A stretch of 64,000 nt of DNA, from the NCBI GenBank assembly GCA_900312665.1, contig ONZQ02000002.1, positions 1,029,865 to 1,093,864 on the forward strand. The letters are read 5' to 3'. The DNA is from Cephalotrichum gorgonifer (Eukaryota > Ascomycota > Sordariomycetes > Microascales > Microascaceae). Shown here piece by piece: positions 1 to 11,713 of the stretch (position 1 is its first letter; each line of letters starts with the position of its first letter). The position numbers were made by a program, and so were the translations under genes. The notes beneath the pieces were generated by a model. That model had not been told where the DNA came from. It saw only the letters and a program-made list of their open reading frames with translations, and made no database searches.

Positions 1-242
1 TTATTCTGTGTCGTTTGACCTGCTATTCAGTTTCTTTTGACGCTTTTCTATTAATACCCACATCATCATACACATACATCCCTCAACGATCTCACGATCT
101 ATCTATCTGTTTGCTCTCCCGAGAAAAAAAAACGAAACTTGCTAGTCTTCACAAGTTTGAATCACTACTTGACTTCTCCTTTTTCTTTTTACTCATTTAT
201 CACTTCCATCCGTACTCCGACACCAAGGCCAAGACTTTGAAA
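1..242. other. Upstream region of the SUR7-like gene
   Basis: No gene is seen here. The stretch is pyrimidine-rich (runs of TTTC and CTTTT) and precedes the start codon at 243, so it probably holds the promoter and 5' leader. An open frame running from position 15 into the gene is in frame with it, but its translation is low-complexity and unlike any protein. The ATG at 243, which begins a clean hydrophobic segment, is the better start. Confidence 0.5.
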
Positions 243-1490
243 ATGCAGCTCCCCAATTTCAGCTTCCGTCACATCATTCCCCTCCTCTTCCTGATTGCAG
301 GCTTCGTGCTCGTCAATCTATGTCTCTTTGCCGGGAGTAAGCCCGGGCATATGGAGGAGTATGCCCTCATAAGGGTAAGTTTCCACCCCCCCTTTACCCC
401 CCCTTTTCGTTGGTTATAACTAACGAGACTTCGCTTTACAGATAGACATGTCCGACCTCGGCAAAAACCTGTTCACCTCAAGTTCAGATGACGAGGACAA
501 GGACAAGGACAAGCGCGGTCTCATCGACGACGCGAGGGAGAAGCTCAGGGGCGGCAGCGACGACGAGGAAGCGGACAAAGATAAGACGGACGAAGACGAG
601 GAGGGATTCCTGGATGGTATCGTCGACGGCGCGAAGGAGAAGATCGGCGAAGCGAAGGACAAGGTCAAGGACAAGTTCACCGACATCACGAACGACCTCG
701 CCGAGAAGATGAGCGAGAAGCTCGGCATCGTGGACTGGTACTCCCTCCACATCACCACCTTCTGCCAGGGCGAGTTCGTGAACGGCACCGACAAGGATGG
801 CGGTGACGAGAATAACAAGGACTCCTTCGATGTCAAGAACTGCACGAGCTCTAAGCCCGGAAGTAAGTAACAACACCCCCTTTTCATATCCCCCCATCCG
901 CCTGTTATCCTTCCCCATAATTCCCTCTCTCCCTCCCTCCGAGCAGGAGAAGCAAGAATGCTAACAAACCCCTACCAGACCGCATCGATCTCAACGCTCT
1001 CCTCGGCGAGTCCCTCTCCGCCGGCCCCATCGACATCTCCCTCGAGGACCTCTCCTTCCCCGCCGGCATCCAGCGCCAGGTCGCCAAGCTCAACTCGGCC
1101 CTCCAGGCCGTCTTTGTGCTCTACGCCCTCGCCGTGGGCCTCACGGGCCTCACCATCCTCACCACCCTAGCCTCCGTCTTCCTCCCCTCCTTCGCCGCGC
1201 TATTCACCATCGCCAACGCCGTCCTCTCGACCGTCGCGGCCGTGAACCTCGCCCTCGGGAGCGCCGTCGTCACGGCCGCGACCGCGGGTGCCGCCGAGGC
1301 GCTGGGGGACCTCGGCGAGAACATCGGAGTGAGCGCCAAGGTCGGGCAGGACTTCATCAACCTGACGTGGATCGCGTTCGGGCTCGTGGGCGTCGCGGCC
1401 GCGTACTGGGGCTGGGAGTTCCTCAAGGTTAGGAAGGAGGCGAAGGCGCGGGGGAAGTGGCAGATGAAGACGGAGATGAGGGAGGTATGA
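243..1490 (+). CDS. SUR7/PalI-family (claudin-like) plasma-membrane protein
   Basis: Probable four-span cortical membrane protein of the SUR7/PalI family, which acts at eisosomes or in pH sensing. Three exons, 243-374, 442-862 and 979-1490, join in phase to give 354 residues. Both introns begin GTAAGT and end CAG. Hydrophobic spans are at about residues 10-30, 226-253, 255-285 and 320-340. The first extracellular loop holds a WYSLH segment (Trp143), a CQG cysteine (Cys152) and a second cysteine (Cys178), matching the family's loop pattern. Unusual is a stretch of roughly 85 residues (about 55-140) inserted in this loop, made almost wholly of Asp, Glu and Lys, with LEA-like amphipathic repeats such as AKEKIGEAKDKVKDKF. 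The cytosolic tail is short and basic. The family call rests on topology and the loop cysteines. The exact paralogue is not determined. Confidence 0.75.
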
Positions 1491-2260
1491 TTGGGTGGCT
1501 TGTGGTCTTTGATACAATATTTTTTTTCGGGCCGGAATTTAAAGGCCATGTGTATAGCTTTGCCTTTTGGCGGGGTTGGAGTTTGGATATAAGGACAGGG
1601 TAGTCCACCAGGGGCCCTTGATACTGCCACTTTGTGGTTCACGTTTTCACACATTTGCAGCCCATAGATAATGGCAGCTGAAGTTCCTTAATATATTTTC
1701 GTGTGGTCTATCTGGCACCGAGCACACTGGATGTAGGCTATCTTGTTTCAGTCTCGTGAACTTGGGGGCTAACAATCTCTTCGCCCATATCTTTCCTTCC
1801 GCCCACATCTCCCTCTCCCTTCTGCAGCAGTCAATCTCGCAAATGCCAACCTCCTCATCCTGCGGATCAAATAAACAATTAAAAATCAAATGAAGTCAAC
1901 TGAGCCCTGAAACATCTTCCGCATGGCCCGTTCAGTCATCCTCCCACCACTTCTTTCCTTTCTTTGCCCTTGTCCTGGTGGGATGTCCACCGGCGGGAGG
2001 TGGGCTTGGGTGTTCTGCCGCCAGCACTCGGTTAGCCTCTACCCATTTAGTTCCAGTTTTTCGATCCGGTAGACCTGTGATAGGGACTTAAGGGGGGCAG
2101 GGGTAGGCCGGGAGTAGATCTTACAGGCGTGGGCATCAGCTGCAGCAAGCATCAACGCCATCGAAGAGGCAGACGAAGAACATTGGCACAATCGTGATGA
2201 CGCACAACACCTGGACGAACCAGTGGAGATTCTCAAACATCTTTCCGGTATTCCTTGAGT

Positions 2261-2328
2261 GTGAGGCTTGCTCAAGTGCGAGGGTTGCTCAAGTGAGAGG
2301 ATTGCTTGAGTAAGAGAGCTTCTTGTTC
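2261..2328. repeat. 17-bp tandem repeat, 3-4 units
   Basis: Units start at 2261, 2278, 2295 and 2312. The first two read GTGAGGCTTGCTCAAGT and GCGAGGGTTGCTCAAGT. The third is GAGAGGATTGCTTGAGT and the fourth is more diverged. The spacing is exactly 17 bp. No coding context is seen. Confidence 0.8.
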
Positions 2329-2524
2329 GAGGACGTGTAGTTGGTTGTGTGTATCTGAGATCTTTTGCTTTCGGACGGAGGCGTGTGTGTGTTTGTGTTT
2401 GTGTTTGAAGGTAGGAGGAAAGGATGAGAGGCTAGAACAAGAAAGGGCATTATATATTTTTTCCGAGATTAGAGGAAGTCAAGATAGTTGAGGATGGTAC
2501 ATGGAAGGTGGGAAATTCACGTTC

Positions 2525-2649
2525 GAGGCTTCCATTTATGGTAGGCCCGCACCTTCAATATCATTCTGTGAATGAGCCTTCTATTAACAGTAGACTATTA
2601 CTTTCAATACAATGATGTGAACGAGCTTTCCATCTACAGCAACACCTAC
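2525..2649. repeat. Diverged 49-bp tandem repeat, about 2.5 copies
   Basis: Two full units, 2552-2600 and 2601-2649, share a TTCAATA...TGTGAA.GAGC.TTC pattern followed by an ..ACAG.A segment. A partial unit precedes them (about 2525-2551, beginning GAGGCTTCCATTTATGG). Many substitutions separate the copies, so the duplication is old. Confidence 0.55.
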
Positions 2650-2738
2650 TTGAACGTTTCCATGTCCTGTTATGAATGATGTTTCGTCTAGCATAGCTGG
2701 GTCCGTCCTTCTATATCACCCGGGAAGCAACGTGAGGT

Positions 2739-2983
2739 GTATGGTCCCAGCACTAAAGGGAAGGCACAACTAACTAGAGGTGCTATACCCAAGATACATA
2801 TATATCATGGTAACTACATTGTGCGGTCTCAGCATTGAAAAGATGGCAGGCACCACCCTCTACTACACCAGGATAAGCCATGACGTAGTCGAAGTATTTT
2901 ATACAGTCTTGACATGAAAAGGAAGGCACGACCCGCCTCCTTATGAACAAGTATTATATATCATGTGATAGAGGAAACGAAGA
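2739..2983. repeat. Diverged tandem repeat with a period near 81 bp
   Basis: Three blocks, starting near 2739, 2821 and 2902, each begin with a GGTC(C/T)CAGCA-like or AGTCTTGACA-like string, followed by TGAAAAG.. and a GGAAGGCAC or ATGGCAGGCAC string. Identity between blocks is low, so this is a decayed array or the remains of an unidentified element. Confidence 0.4.
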
Positions 2984-5222
2984 TCCAAGCCTGGAACTAT
3001 CAGCTCGAATAGACAAGGTCAGTGGATACTGCTTCCTCTCCTCTACCAGGAGAGCAAGGCTTGGTGTAGGAAGTTTACGGACAAGCTTGACGCCAACCTC
3101 ACTTCCATGTATGGGCGTCCTTTTGCTCAACCTGTCACAATATGCTGTATTCCATTCTACCCTTTCTCATTCTATCTGTGACCTGATGTATTCCCATGGG
3201 GAAGGTGAAGTTGCCTTGTTACAGTCATTCACTATTCACTGCATCACTCACCTCGTTCACTGCATGGCTTTCATCCTGGGCTGAACAATTGATATGGTGT
3301 TTGCTGGTAACTACAATTCACTATCCGGGGCTTTACCATCAATGAGAAAGGATAAATGAAGAGCATTGAATGATCGAGTAGTGTCCCATGGTAAGCAAAT
3401 TGCATGAAAGGTGGGAGAAGAGGGAAAGCAGAGAGATAGAGGGGTTGTAGCATCATCAACCGGCCTCATACTGGGAGGAGTCCTCTGATAAACCTCACGA
3501 TACAGGCGGCCAACCATGTGTTCCACATTTGTTCCGGCGGCTTTATTGCAAGGCGAACCTGGTCTCCGGTTCGGGACGGGTATGGTACGGTGGTAAGTGG
3601 AGCCCCCGGAGCTATGTTCTTCTTGCCCGCCCACACACAGACCATGTGCAAGTGTGGATACAAATCTGAATGAACATGATCGGCATCAGCTATTACTAGA
3701 TGTGGGTGGCATGTCCGGGAATGCCTCGGGCCTCGCCCAGCACAAACCATCCATCCGTATGAGAAGGAGTGTGCAGCACCAGGGCACAAAAAGTGACAAC
3801 AGCAGCGACCCGCTCGCCCGAGGTGCCAAAAGACTCATGCCGTCTGTCTCCGCGTCTTTTTTAGCCACGCCCACGACGCCGAGACCGAAGTATACGGCAT
3901 CGAAATTTACCAATATAGAGAATGCTCCGAACAAACTACGACGGGGTTTAGAATGAATTGCCAATTTACACTCACCTCGCACTGGCCGGACCCGGGTCTT
4001 GTTTGACAGATGGAGAGACCCCGCATAGCTCTAATCCCCGGCAAGACGGCACTTTTGAGAAAGGCCAAGGGGCGGCCAAGGGGAGGCCAAGCGGATGCCA
4101 AGACCTTGGATCGTCTGTTAGAATGCCCTTTTTTCTCCGTGCCAGGCGCTATAACAATAGGTTTTACACTACTCGTAGACTACTCGAGTGCTGAAAACTA
4201 CTAAGCAGCGTTGACACGCACCATAGCATGCGAGAGTACGAATCTCGTTTTTCACATTGCGCACAGACTTTCGTTTGAGGAATTATTACTGCTTCGATCC
4301 TCCGGTTACTCTACTAGTATCAGCAAGCGGCTGGGAGTGGCCGAGAGAGTATTATCTCACCGAGGCGAAGGGGAAGGAGGAAGGAGGTGCCAAGGGAAGG
4401 AGCAATAAAGGAACGTGGTGAACAAGGACCCGCAAAAGCCATCAATGGGTTCGGTCCGCCACGAGTACTCGCAGTTACTTATCTGAGTCTTATTCTCGCA
4501 GGGAGTGTCATGGTTCATCTCTACGTGGTAATGTCCTGGGTCGTCCGCCGCCCGACCCACTTCCCAATTCGCCCTAACCTTATCGCCAAGAAAACGCAAC
4601 GACGCCGCCGAGAAGCTTGGCGCTTCCTTTTTGGCTGTCACCCCTCGAAATTGATGCGAGGGCCACGCCAAATGACCGGCCGCCAAGATCGCGACGGGAG
4701 ACGAACGGCGGAGTCTCCTCTTCTCTTTTTCCCATCCCTCGTCTCTCTTTTTTTTTCGCGCTTGGCTTTTTAATAATTCTCTTCCTTTTCTTGACCCATT
4801 CTTTTCTTCGCTCTTCTGGTTCCTTTTGTTTTGAGAAATAGCGTATATATATATCTATATACTCTCTGCGTGCTACTGCTATTCTCCCACCCTAGTTTGC
4901 TCGAACGAACTTGTATTTTTTTGAACGACGACATCCCCAGATAGGAGTGACATTCCCTTTGACGGTCTCTTTCCCTCATTGACAACGCGGCATTCCACCT
5001 TCTGTCCCTCAACGGCAAGATTGCAACCTGCGCCGCTCACCGACCCGTGGCCGTAACCTACGAACTCGATTCCCAGGAGCGCAAACCGCTGAACCTCAGA
5101 GACGCGAGCTGTTAGAGCAATTACAGGATCCATCAACCAGCCCCTGGTCCCTCTCCCCCTTGACTTCGACGTACGAGTAGCTCCACCCATCGAGCGGACC
5201 ACCCCTAGGGGGTCCCTGGACC

Positions 5223-6109
5223 ATGCAGATCCGCCTATCTACAGCGGCGCTGCTGCAACTATCGATATGCTTAATACACGCTCCGGCGGCCCTCGGCGAG
5301 GATGATGGCACGAAGACGACGGTGTCGGTGTACCTGCCGTTCTACGGCGAGAAGTGGTGGGCGGACATGCACGGGAGCGTGATATCGAAGGTAAGGGGGT
5401 TATCCTGCCTGCGATATGATACAGGGATTGGAAGGGGTCCGGACTTGGAGGCTCACCGATGTATCGCGGACAGGACGACAAGAAGACCGAGTATACGATA
5501 TTCTGCCCGACACAGACGCCGCAGAGGTGTAACCTCGCCGGCGAGGCCCCCTTCACCTTCACTGAAGGTTCCGAGACATTGATATTCCACGGGACCTTGA
5601 CCTCAACATAGTACGTCCCTCCCTTCGCCCCCAAGCTCCCAGCTTCAGTCCTCCTTCCCCTAGATCCCCCAGACTAATCTTCTTCCCTCAGCATAATGAA
5701 CCTCGAATGTGACCTAGACGGCAAGACAGCAGCCACTTGCTCCGGCTACTCCTCGCTCCGGTCAGGCTACGTCGTCGGCTCGCACACCGGCCCCACCGAG
5801 ATAACGTGGAAGTCTACCTTTACGGAAACCGACGTCGCGTGGGCGGCCATTACTCTGACAGACAAGATACCCCAACAGACGAACGGTGCGTTGGTCGACA
5901 TTACCGCCACCGCCATGGAAACGCCCCCGTCGTCGACAGGCGGGGACGGAGAGATTGCACCGCACGGGTTCCCGTCCGAGGATACGATCTTCCCACTGGA
6001 AACGGGGGCTGCGGGTGATGTCGAGGGGACAGGGGCGCGTTGGGGTGGGGGGAGGTGGGCCAGTGTCGCCGTGGGCGTTGCTGGTGTTTTGGCAGGGGTC
6101 TTGTTATAG
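5223..6109 (+). CDS. Putative secreted GPI-anchored protein
   Basis: Function unknown. Three exons, 5223-5390, 5474-5610 and 5692-6109, join in phase to give 240 residues; introns start GTAAGG and GTACGT and end CAG. The N-terminus is a classic signal peptide (hydrophobic core within residues 5-20, cleavage likely after AALG near 25). The C-terminus is a hydrophobic tail (VAVGVAGVLAGVLL) that ends the protein, preceded by a Gly/Thr/Ser-rich linker, which together suggest a GPI anchor. Between them is a compact domain of about 150 residues with four cysteines, two in a CPTQTPQRC string and two in ECDLDGKTAATC, probably forming disulphides. This layout is common for small cell-wall proteins of filamentous ascomycetes. 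I do not recognise a named domain. Confidence 0.65.
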
Positions 6110-6998
6110 CTCGACGGAGTGCCGTGAGCCGGTGAGAAGGGAGATGGCGAGGAGACGGATGTCCGTGGAATCACGAGGTTATGAACGAGCATATGCATTT
6201 ATAGCAAGGCGAAACATCTTTTTTTTCGGAGGGATTGGAGGAGAGTGGCACACAATGGCGCCAGGCCAGCTAGCATTTTTTTTTGAGGGGGAAGGGGGAG
6301 CAGTTCTGTTGGAGGTATACCCACAAAGCCGGTCGGCTTTGTTTTTTTATCCTTGAATTCCTTCCTGGTTTTGGAGGGTTGGAGATCCAGGCGTACGGGG
6401 AGATGGAGGACAGGCAGCAAAGCTGGGGTGTTCTCGTTGGGTATTTTTGAGTCAAGGTAGCCAGTCAGCTACTACCTGTACGATCTGAGTGTTAGTGCTA
6501 CCACAGATAAGTACATGCATGGTTTATCTAAGTAGCAATGCGCCTTGGGAATGATATAGAGCGCTGGAAGACAGTGGTCACTCTTCAAGACGGGACCAAT
6601 GGGGCAAGAATTGGAGAGAGGCGTTTTCATGCGGATGAGTACAGGGGGAGAATCTCGTGTTTGCCAGAACAAAAGTACACGTAGAGCCTTCACAATGAGT
6701 CGTAAAATGTAGAGTTGTTACAGTTGCAAAAGGTCCGTCTCCATTCGGACGACTTCGATGACGACGCTGACTTGTACGAGTCATCCATCACACCCTGACG
6801 CTGACGCTGTACTGCTTGTTCTGTGTCATCAGGGCGGTCTGTCATTGTCTGCCCAATCGCCACAGTCCCAAGGCGCAGGTACGCAGAGCTAAAAAAAAAA
6901 GTGGGGGCTGGAACCATGGTTGGTGGGGGCGGGGTCGGAGGGGCAGAAAATGCGAGACGCCCTGTCGTTCTGCAATTGGGGAGAGAGCGACATTTGAG

Positions 6999-7005
6999 TG
7001 AGTCA
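6999..7005 (+). promoter_or_regulatory. Gcn4/CPC1 general amino-acid control element
   Basis: The exact palindromic core TGAGTCA lies about 170 bases before the HIS5 start codon. This is the known binding site of the bZIP activators Gcn4, CpcA and CPC1, which induce amino-acid biosynthetic genes on starvation. HIS5 is a classic target, so site and gene support each other. Partial matches (GAGTCA near 6773, TGAGTCG near 6679) lie further upstream. Confidence 0.7.
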
Positions 7006-7026
7006 ACCTCGATAAGCTCCAGCTGG

Positions 7027-7032
7027 TATAAA
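7027..7032 (+). promoter_or_regulatory. HIS5: Candidate TATA box of HIS5
   Basis: TATAAA, 22 bases downstream of the Gcn4-type site and about 145 bases before the start codon, a plausible position for a fungal TATA element. It is inferred from sequence and position only. Confidence 0.4.
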
Positions 7033-7174
7033 CTTGGTCTTTACCCCAGCCGCGATATTGAATTGAGAGCTTTCGAGAGCAACAAATCCAAGGCACTGCG
7101 TTGACCAGACCAGTGTATCAATTCTTCTCGCCCCAGTCTAGCACCATCTCTTCCCCCGCCCCCCTTCTCCGAAA

Positions 7175-8486
7175 ATGTCTCCCTTCAACCTCGAGACGTG
7201 CGCGAGGCCTAATATCCTTGCCCTCGTCCCCTACCGCTGCGCAAGAGAGTAGGTCGTCCCTCACCCCCTCCCATTGCTATGTCTATGCCGGTGAAAATAC
7301 ACCTGGCTCACCTCAGCCTCTCTGCGACAGTGACTACAAAGACGACGGCACGAATGTCCTCCTCGACGCCAACGAGAACGCCTACGGCCCCTCGGTCGCG
7401 CCCCTCGCCCAGACCACGGATCCCTCGGCCTCCGAGTCCGCCGCACCACTCCTCTCGCAGGCCGACTTCCTCGGCCTCCACCGCTACCCGGACCCCCACC
7501 AGGCCCCCCTGAAGCAGTCGCTGTGCGAGCTGCGTAACACCCACCACCACACGAAGCGCACCCTCGGGCCGGAGAACCTGTTCGTGGGCGTCGGCAGCGA
7601 CGAGGCCATCGACGCCGTGCTCCGCGCCTTCTGCGTGCCGGGCAAGGACAGGATCCTCACCTGCCCGCCCACGTACGGGATGTACTCCGTCTCGGCGCAA
7701 GTCAACGACGTGTCCATCGTCAAGGTGCCGCTCCTCCCCGCCCCGACCTTCGCCCTCGACGTCGATGCCGTCCTCGCCGCGCTCTCGGACGAGGCGAACA
7801 GCATCAAGGTGGCGTACCTCTGCTCGCCGGGGAACCCCACGGGCTCGAGGCTCGCAAAGGAGGACGTGACGCGCGTGCTCTCCCACCCGACGTGGAACGG
7901 CATCGTGGTGCTCGACGAGGCGTACGTGGACTTCTCGCCCGAGGGGTCCTCGCTCGCCGAGTGGGTTCTCGAGTGGCCGAACCTGATCGTCATGCAGACG
8001 CTCTCCAAGGCCTTCGGCATGGCGGGGATACGGCTGGGCGCGGCGTTCGCGGCGCCCCCCGTTGCGCAGCTGCTCAACAACATCAAGGCGCCCTACAACG
8101 TCTCCTCACCCACGGCGGCGCTCGCGGAGCGCGCCGTGTCCGGGGAGGGGCTGGCGACCATGAGGGCGAACGTGGAGAGCCTGAACGCGCAGCGGGACAG
8201 GCTCGTGCGGGAGCTGCCGGGGATCCCCGGGGTGGGGAGGCTGAGGGGCGGGCTGGAGTCCAACTTCTTGCTCTACGAGATGGTGAACGCGCAGGGGGAG
8301 CCGGATAACGAGGTGGCGCTGGGAGTGTACGAGAGGCTGGCGGAGAAGAGGGGCGTGGTGGTGAGGTTCAGGGGGAAGGAGCACGGGTGCCTGGGGTGCC
8401 TGCGGATCACGGTGGGGACGGAGGACGAGGTCTCGCGGCTGCTGGAGCAGCTGAGGGGCGCGCTTGAGGAGGTGAGAGGGGCTTAG
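7175..8486 (+). CDS. HIS5: Histidinol-phosphate aminotransferase
   Basis: Catalyses the PLP-dependent conversion of imidazole acetol phosphate and glutamate to histidinol phosphate and 2-oxoglutarate in histidine synthesis. Two exons, 7175-7248 and 7331-8486, give 409 residues. The split Asp codon restores the family's conserved N-terminus (MSPFNLETCARPNILALVPY, then CARDDYKDDGTNV). Class I/II aminotransferase hallmarks are present: LLDANENAYGP at the substrate side, SPGNPTG, VLDEAYVDF, and the PLP-binding lysine in TLSKAFGMAGIRLG (Lys251). The first exon ends at a GTAGGT donor. The frame is open upstream across the intron, but that route has no ATG and would replace the conserved N-terminus, so the spliced start is chosen. 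The length fits the family. The promoter carries a TGAGTCA site. Confidence 0.97.
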
Positions 8487-11400
8487 AGTGCTACGGGTAT
8501 GGGGTATTGACGATATATACAAGGGCATGCATCACGAGGTTGATAGATAATAAATGATACAGAAAGAATGACAAGACACTCGTATGCGAGGACAGACAGA
8601 CTAACTGAACAAAGCCAAGTACTTGAGCTTGCGTATGAGCAACGTGACTGCGACGGGGGTGAGCAACTACGAGTACTCTGACGCGTCCGTAATATCACAT
8701 ATCGAATATAATGTCTATGCATACCCCTGGAGAAGCAGGGCGGGATGGGCGGCCAGATTAAAGTAGCCACCATTTCCATTTCATCCCCTTTAATGCCTTT
8801 GAGACCCTTGAGACGATGCGGACCGGGCTAAGTTGGCTGGAGTGAAACGAGGGGGAGCAGGGGATCAAGCGTCCCGGAGATTAGGGACCGAGGCTCTCGA
8901 CTTCTGTCGCCCGGCGAGTTTGAAGGGGAGAGAGTATCAGGACTACCGATACTGGCGTACAAGTAAACCATGGATGGCCGGGGGAAGAGTCGTGGATTGG
9001 AACAAATGGCAACAGACTCGACCAGCGGACGCTACTTGATGGGGTTGTGGTGTGTAGTAGTAGTGGTAGTCATAGCAAGGGTCGGACTTTGATACTTGCC
9101 AGGGGGCGCTGGATGCCAAGGAGATCATCCAATGCTTTAAATCCGGCCGACCTTGCTACAAGTACTAGTACTCAGTATCAACAGGGAGAGGAATTTAGCC
9201 TTCGGTGAAGTTGTTCCGTTCCGTGGGGTGGCTGCTATTTTTTTTGTAATGGCACGCATGGAAGGAGCTATTTTATTGGTTCAATGCAACATTGAAGTTC
9301 TCGTCGAACCAAGCAAGTGCGAGCATGATGTGAAAGGCAAGGTGCATTACAAAGTGCATATGGAGATACCGGAGTCGACCCCTATTCTCTCGACATCGAC
9401 CCCTCAGCTTTCAGCTCTCGACCCTCAACTCTGGCATCCTTCCCAAGCGAGGTGTCATCTGCTCGAACGAGAACAAGTAACAGTTGGTTATACAGGCTTT
9501 GTGCATGTGCAGGGTCTCGTTTGTGGACGGATAGAACTTGCCGCAACTCCGGGTGACTAAGAGAACTGGCCCATCATCGTGTAGTCCTTGGTCCCGTGCT
9601 CATGCTCGTCCTCGGTGAACATCACCCAAAACGAAGTCTCATTTCCCGGCTACGCTGCTACCCGAACGGGAGCTTAACTCTTGCTCATTCTCTACTCGTA
9701 TTGCTATCCTGACGTCGTAGTGGCAGGGAGACACCAAAGTCAGGGTTACACTATGATATTTGTTTTTTGGGTTGTTTTGTTTCGTGCATCATTGCGTCTT
9801 CCCGTCTGCTCAGTCGCTCTCGCTCACGCTCACGGACGTCAGCGGCGGTCGGGGGTAAGCGCGTTCGGGCCTGCCATGCCGACCCCTGCCAAACCGGACC
9901 GGAGGACGGGAGGCCAAAGAGCTCCTGAAGATGGACGTTTAGGCTTGGCCGGAGCTGGTTTGTTTGTTTGTACTCCGTACGAGGAAGGAATTGCCTTCCT
10001 GCTCGTACTATATTACGGAGCCCGTTACTTGTGGAGACCGGAGAGACCCTAAAACCTTCCACACAGCGTCGTGGCGTCCCTGGATATCCCGTCCTAGCCG
10101 TCGTACTTGTACTCGGGATGGATATATTACTAACTCCCCACTGTGGCGATGGTTCTTGCCGTCCCGCGAGACGGTTTCTCAGCCGCGAGAGAAGAATATT
10201 ACCCCACATCCGTACACCCAAAAAAAAATACGAGTCTTACCCCGTGTGTGGGTAAACAAACCGTGGTTCCCTCCATTCCATGGTTGTTCCTGCAGCGGGG
10301 CGATGCGGCCGCTCCTTCCGGATACCACCATCTCTTCGCACTCAATAGGTCCCCGCCAGCCTACAGGTACGTGTACCCAGGTCTGCCGATGTTATTTCCT
10401 CCGGGTATACAAGTCCAACTAACTATTATGAGTACTCGGACAGCAATATTCCGCATTGTATCCCGCACATAATGCTCGTTGTGTCGCATGCATGCCCACC
10501 GAACTCGCGTACCTGATGTAATAATATGTCCTCCATTAAGCGATTGCTGCCCACCCTGGCTCTCTCTGTCTCTCTTTTCCAAACTTGGTCCGCTCCCCGC
10601 TCTGCTCGCGGCCATGACCCTCCGTGTCTTTGACCCCGTCCACCGAGCTATTCAGCCCCAAGCTGCTGTACTCGTACTTGAAGACGTGCTCGCATACGAG
10701 TAGCATTCTGATCCACTCTGAAGCGGGGACTGTTGCCTCCGGACCGGGAACACAGCACTTCAGCCTGAAATCATGTAATATTACACGACTCCAAGCAGCA
10801 AAAGAGTTCAAGTATACCCGCACCCAGCACTTTGCCTGACTCGTATTAGCGGCCGTCCGGAATGGGCCCTCCCCGCCTTCCATCTTCGTCGAAGAGACCC
10901 TCCTAGCACCCCAACGTTGTAGTGTAATATTAGTCCGTCCATTACCGACCATCGTGGGGGGAAGGAGTCTAACCCCACGAGTACCCGAATCCGAATCTGG
11001 AGGGACCGCCGCCCAGAATACCGGCCCAGGGTATTGTCGTGCTTGTACTCGCAGGATGTGAACTATTGGACCAGGGTCTAATACGTTGGGATCTTTGCGA
11101 AGGGATCATCTCATTTCAGTGCTGCCCCCTCGGAAGGGCTATTAGTGGGGTCAAGGTGGAGTAGGATGGGACGCTGGCGTCGCATTTTCCCTTCCAGAAT
11201 GGTTTATCTCTTCGTCCGGCCCGCGAGGTTGAGGCCTTGGCTCGCTCAAAGCATGTCCGTTCCGTTCCTGAACACACTGCGCGCGTCGTCTTGCCTGCTC
11301 TCCCGGTTGACCGGCGCTAGATATCTCCACTTCCATTGTACGAGTACAAGCATATTCCGTCGTTTCCGAGCGGGTGGTTCAGTTACGAACTAGTATAATT

Positions 11401-11713
11401 ATAATATGACATTTGTGTTGCGTTGTATTGCATACAGGTACGAGCTCGAGTACAAGCGTGGATGGTTTCCTTGGTTGCGAGAGGTGGAAGAGTTTGGCTT
11501 GGGTCGGGGCTTAAATAGCTTGGATCCGCCCCTCCCCCTCACCCCGGATCCTCTCTACCCCCCCACTCCCCGTCCCGTTCCGTGCTTCTTGCAGATCATC
11601 AGCGGCCTTGTCGTAGTCTCTCCTCCGACTTCAATCCCCCCTTCCCTTGGCCTTCTCTCTCCCGCTCTTTCCTCCCCCCACCCTCGCTCCAAACGAAACA
11701 AAACACCGACACG
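8487..11713. other. Intergenic region rich in the TACGAGTA word
   Basis: No gene is supported in these 3.2 kb. Open frames up to 156 residues exist but encode no recognisable domain. Exact copies of TACGAGTA/TACTCGTA lie at 8668, 9693, 10669, 10695 and 11339. Several AT-only words such as GTAATATTAC also occur (for example near 10778 and 10922). The last 150 bases are a C/T-rich leader for the esterase gene. Confidence 0.55.

Larger units (their letters stand above)
1491..5222. other. Long intergenic region with decayed tandem repeats
   Basis: No convincing gene is seen in these 3.7 kb. All open frames are short, and none gives a recognisable protein. Three sets of diverged tandem repeats lie in the first half (about 2261-2328, 2525-2649 and 2739-2983; listed separately). 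The last 500 bases before the next gene are pyrimidine-rich, as is usual for a fungal promoter. Copies of the dispersed TACGAGTA word lie at 4170 and 5172, the second only about 50 bases before the next start codon. Confidence 0.6.
6110..7174. other. Intergenic region and HIS5 promoter
   Basis: No gene is seen. The distal part has T-runs and no open frame of note. The proximal 200 bases form the HIS5 promoter, with a Gcn4/CPC1 site, an inverted CCAAT (ATTGG at about 6976) and a TATAAA box, followed by a C-rich leader. Confidence 0.6.

Noticed and set aside
2261..2328. CRISPR-like array
   Set aside because: Units are contiguous without spacers and the DNA is eukaryotic; it is an ordinary minisatellite.
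7101..7248. Upstream extension of the HIS5 frame through the intron region
   Set aside because: It has no ATG start and would replace the conserved N-terminus. The spliced start at 7175 restores the family consensus.
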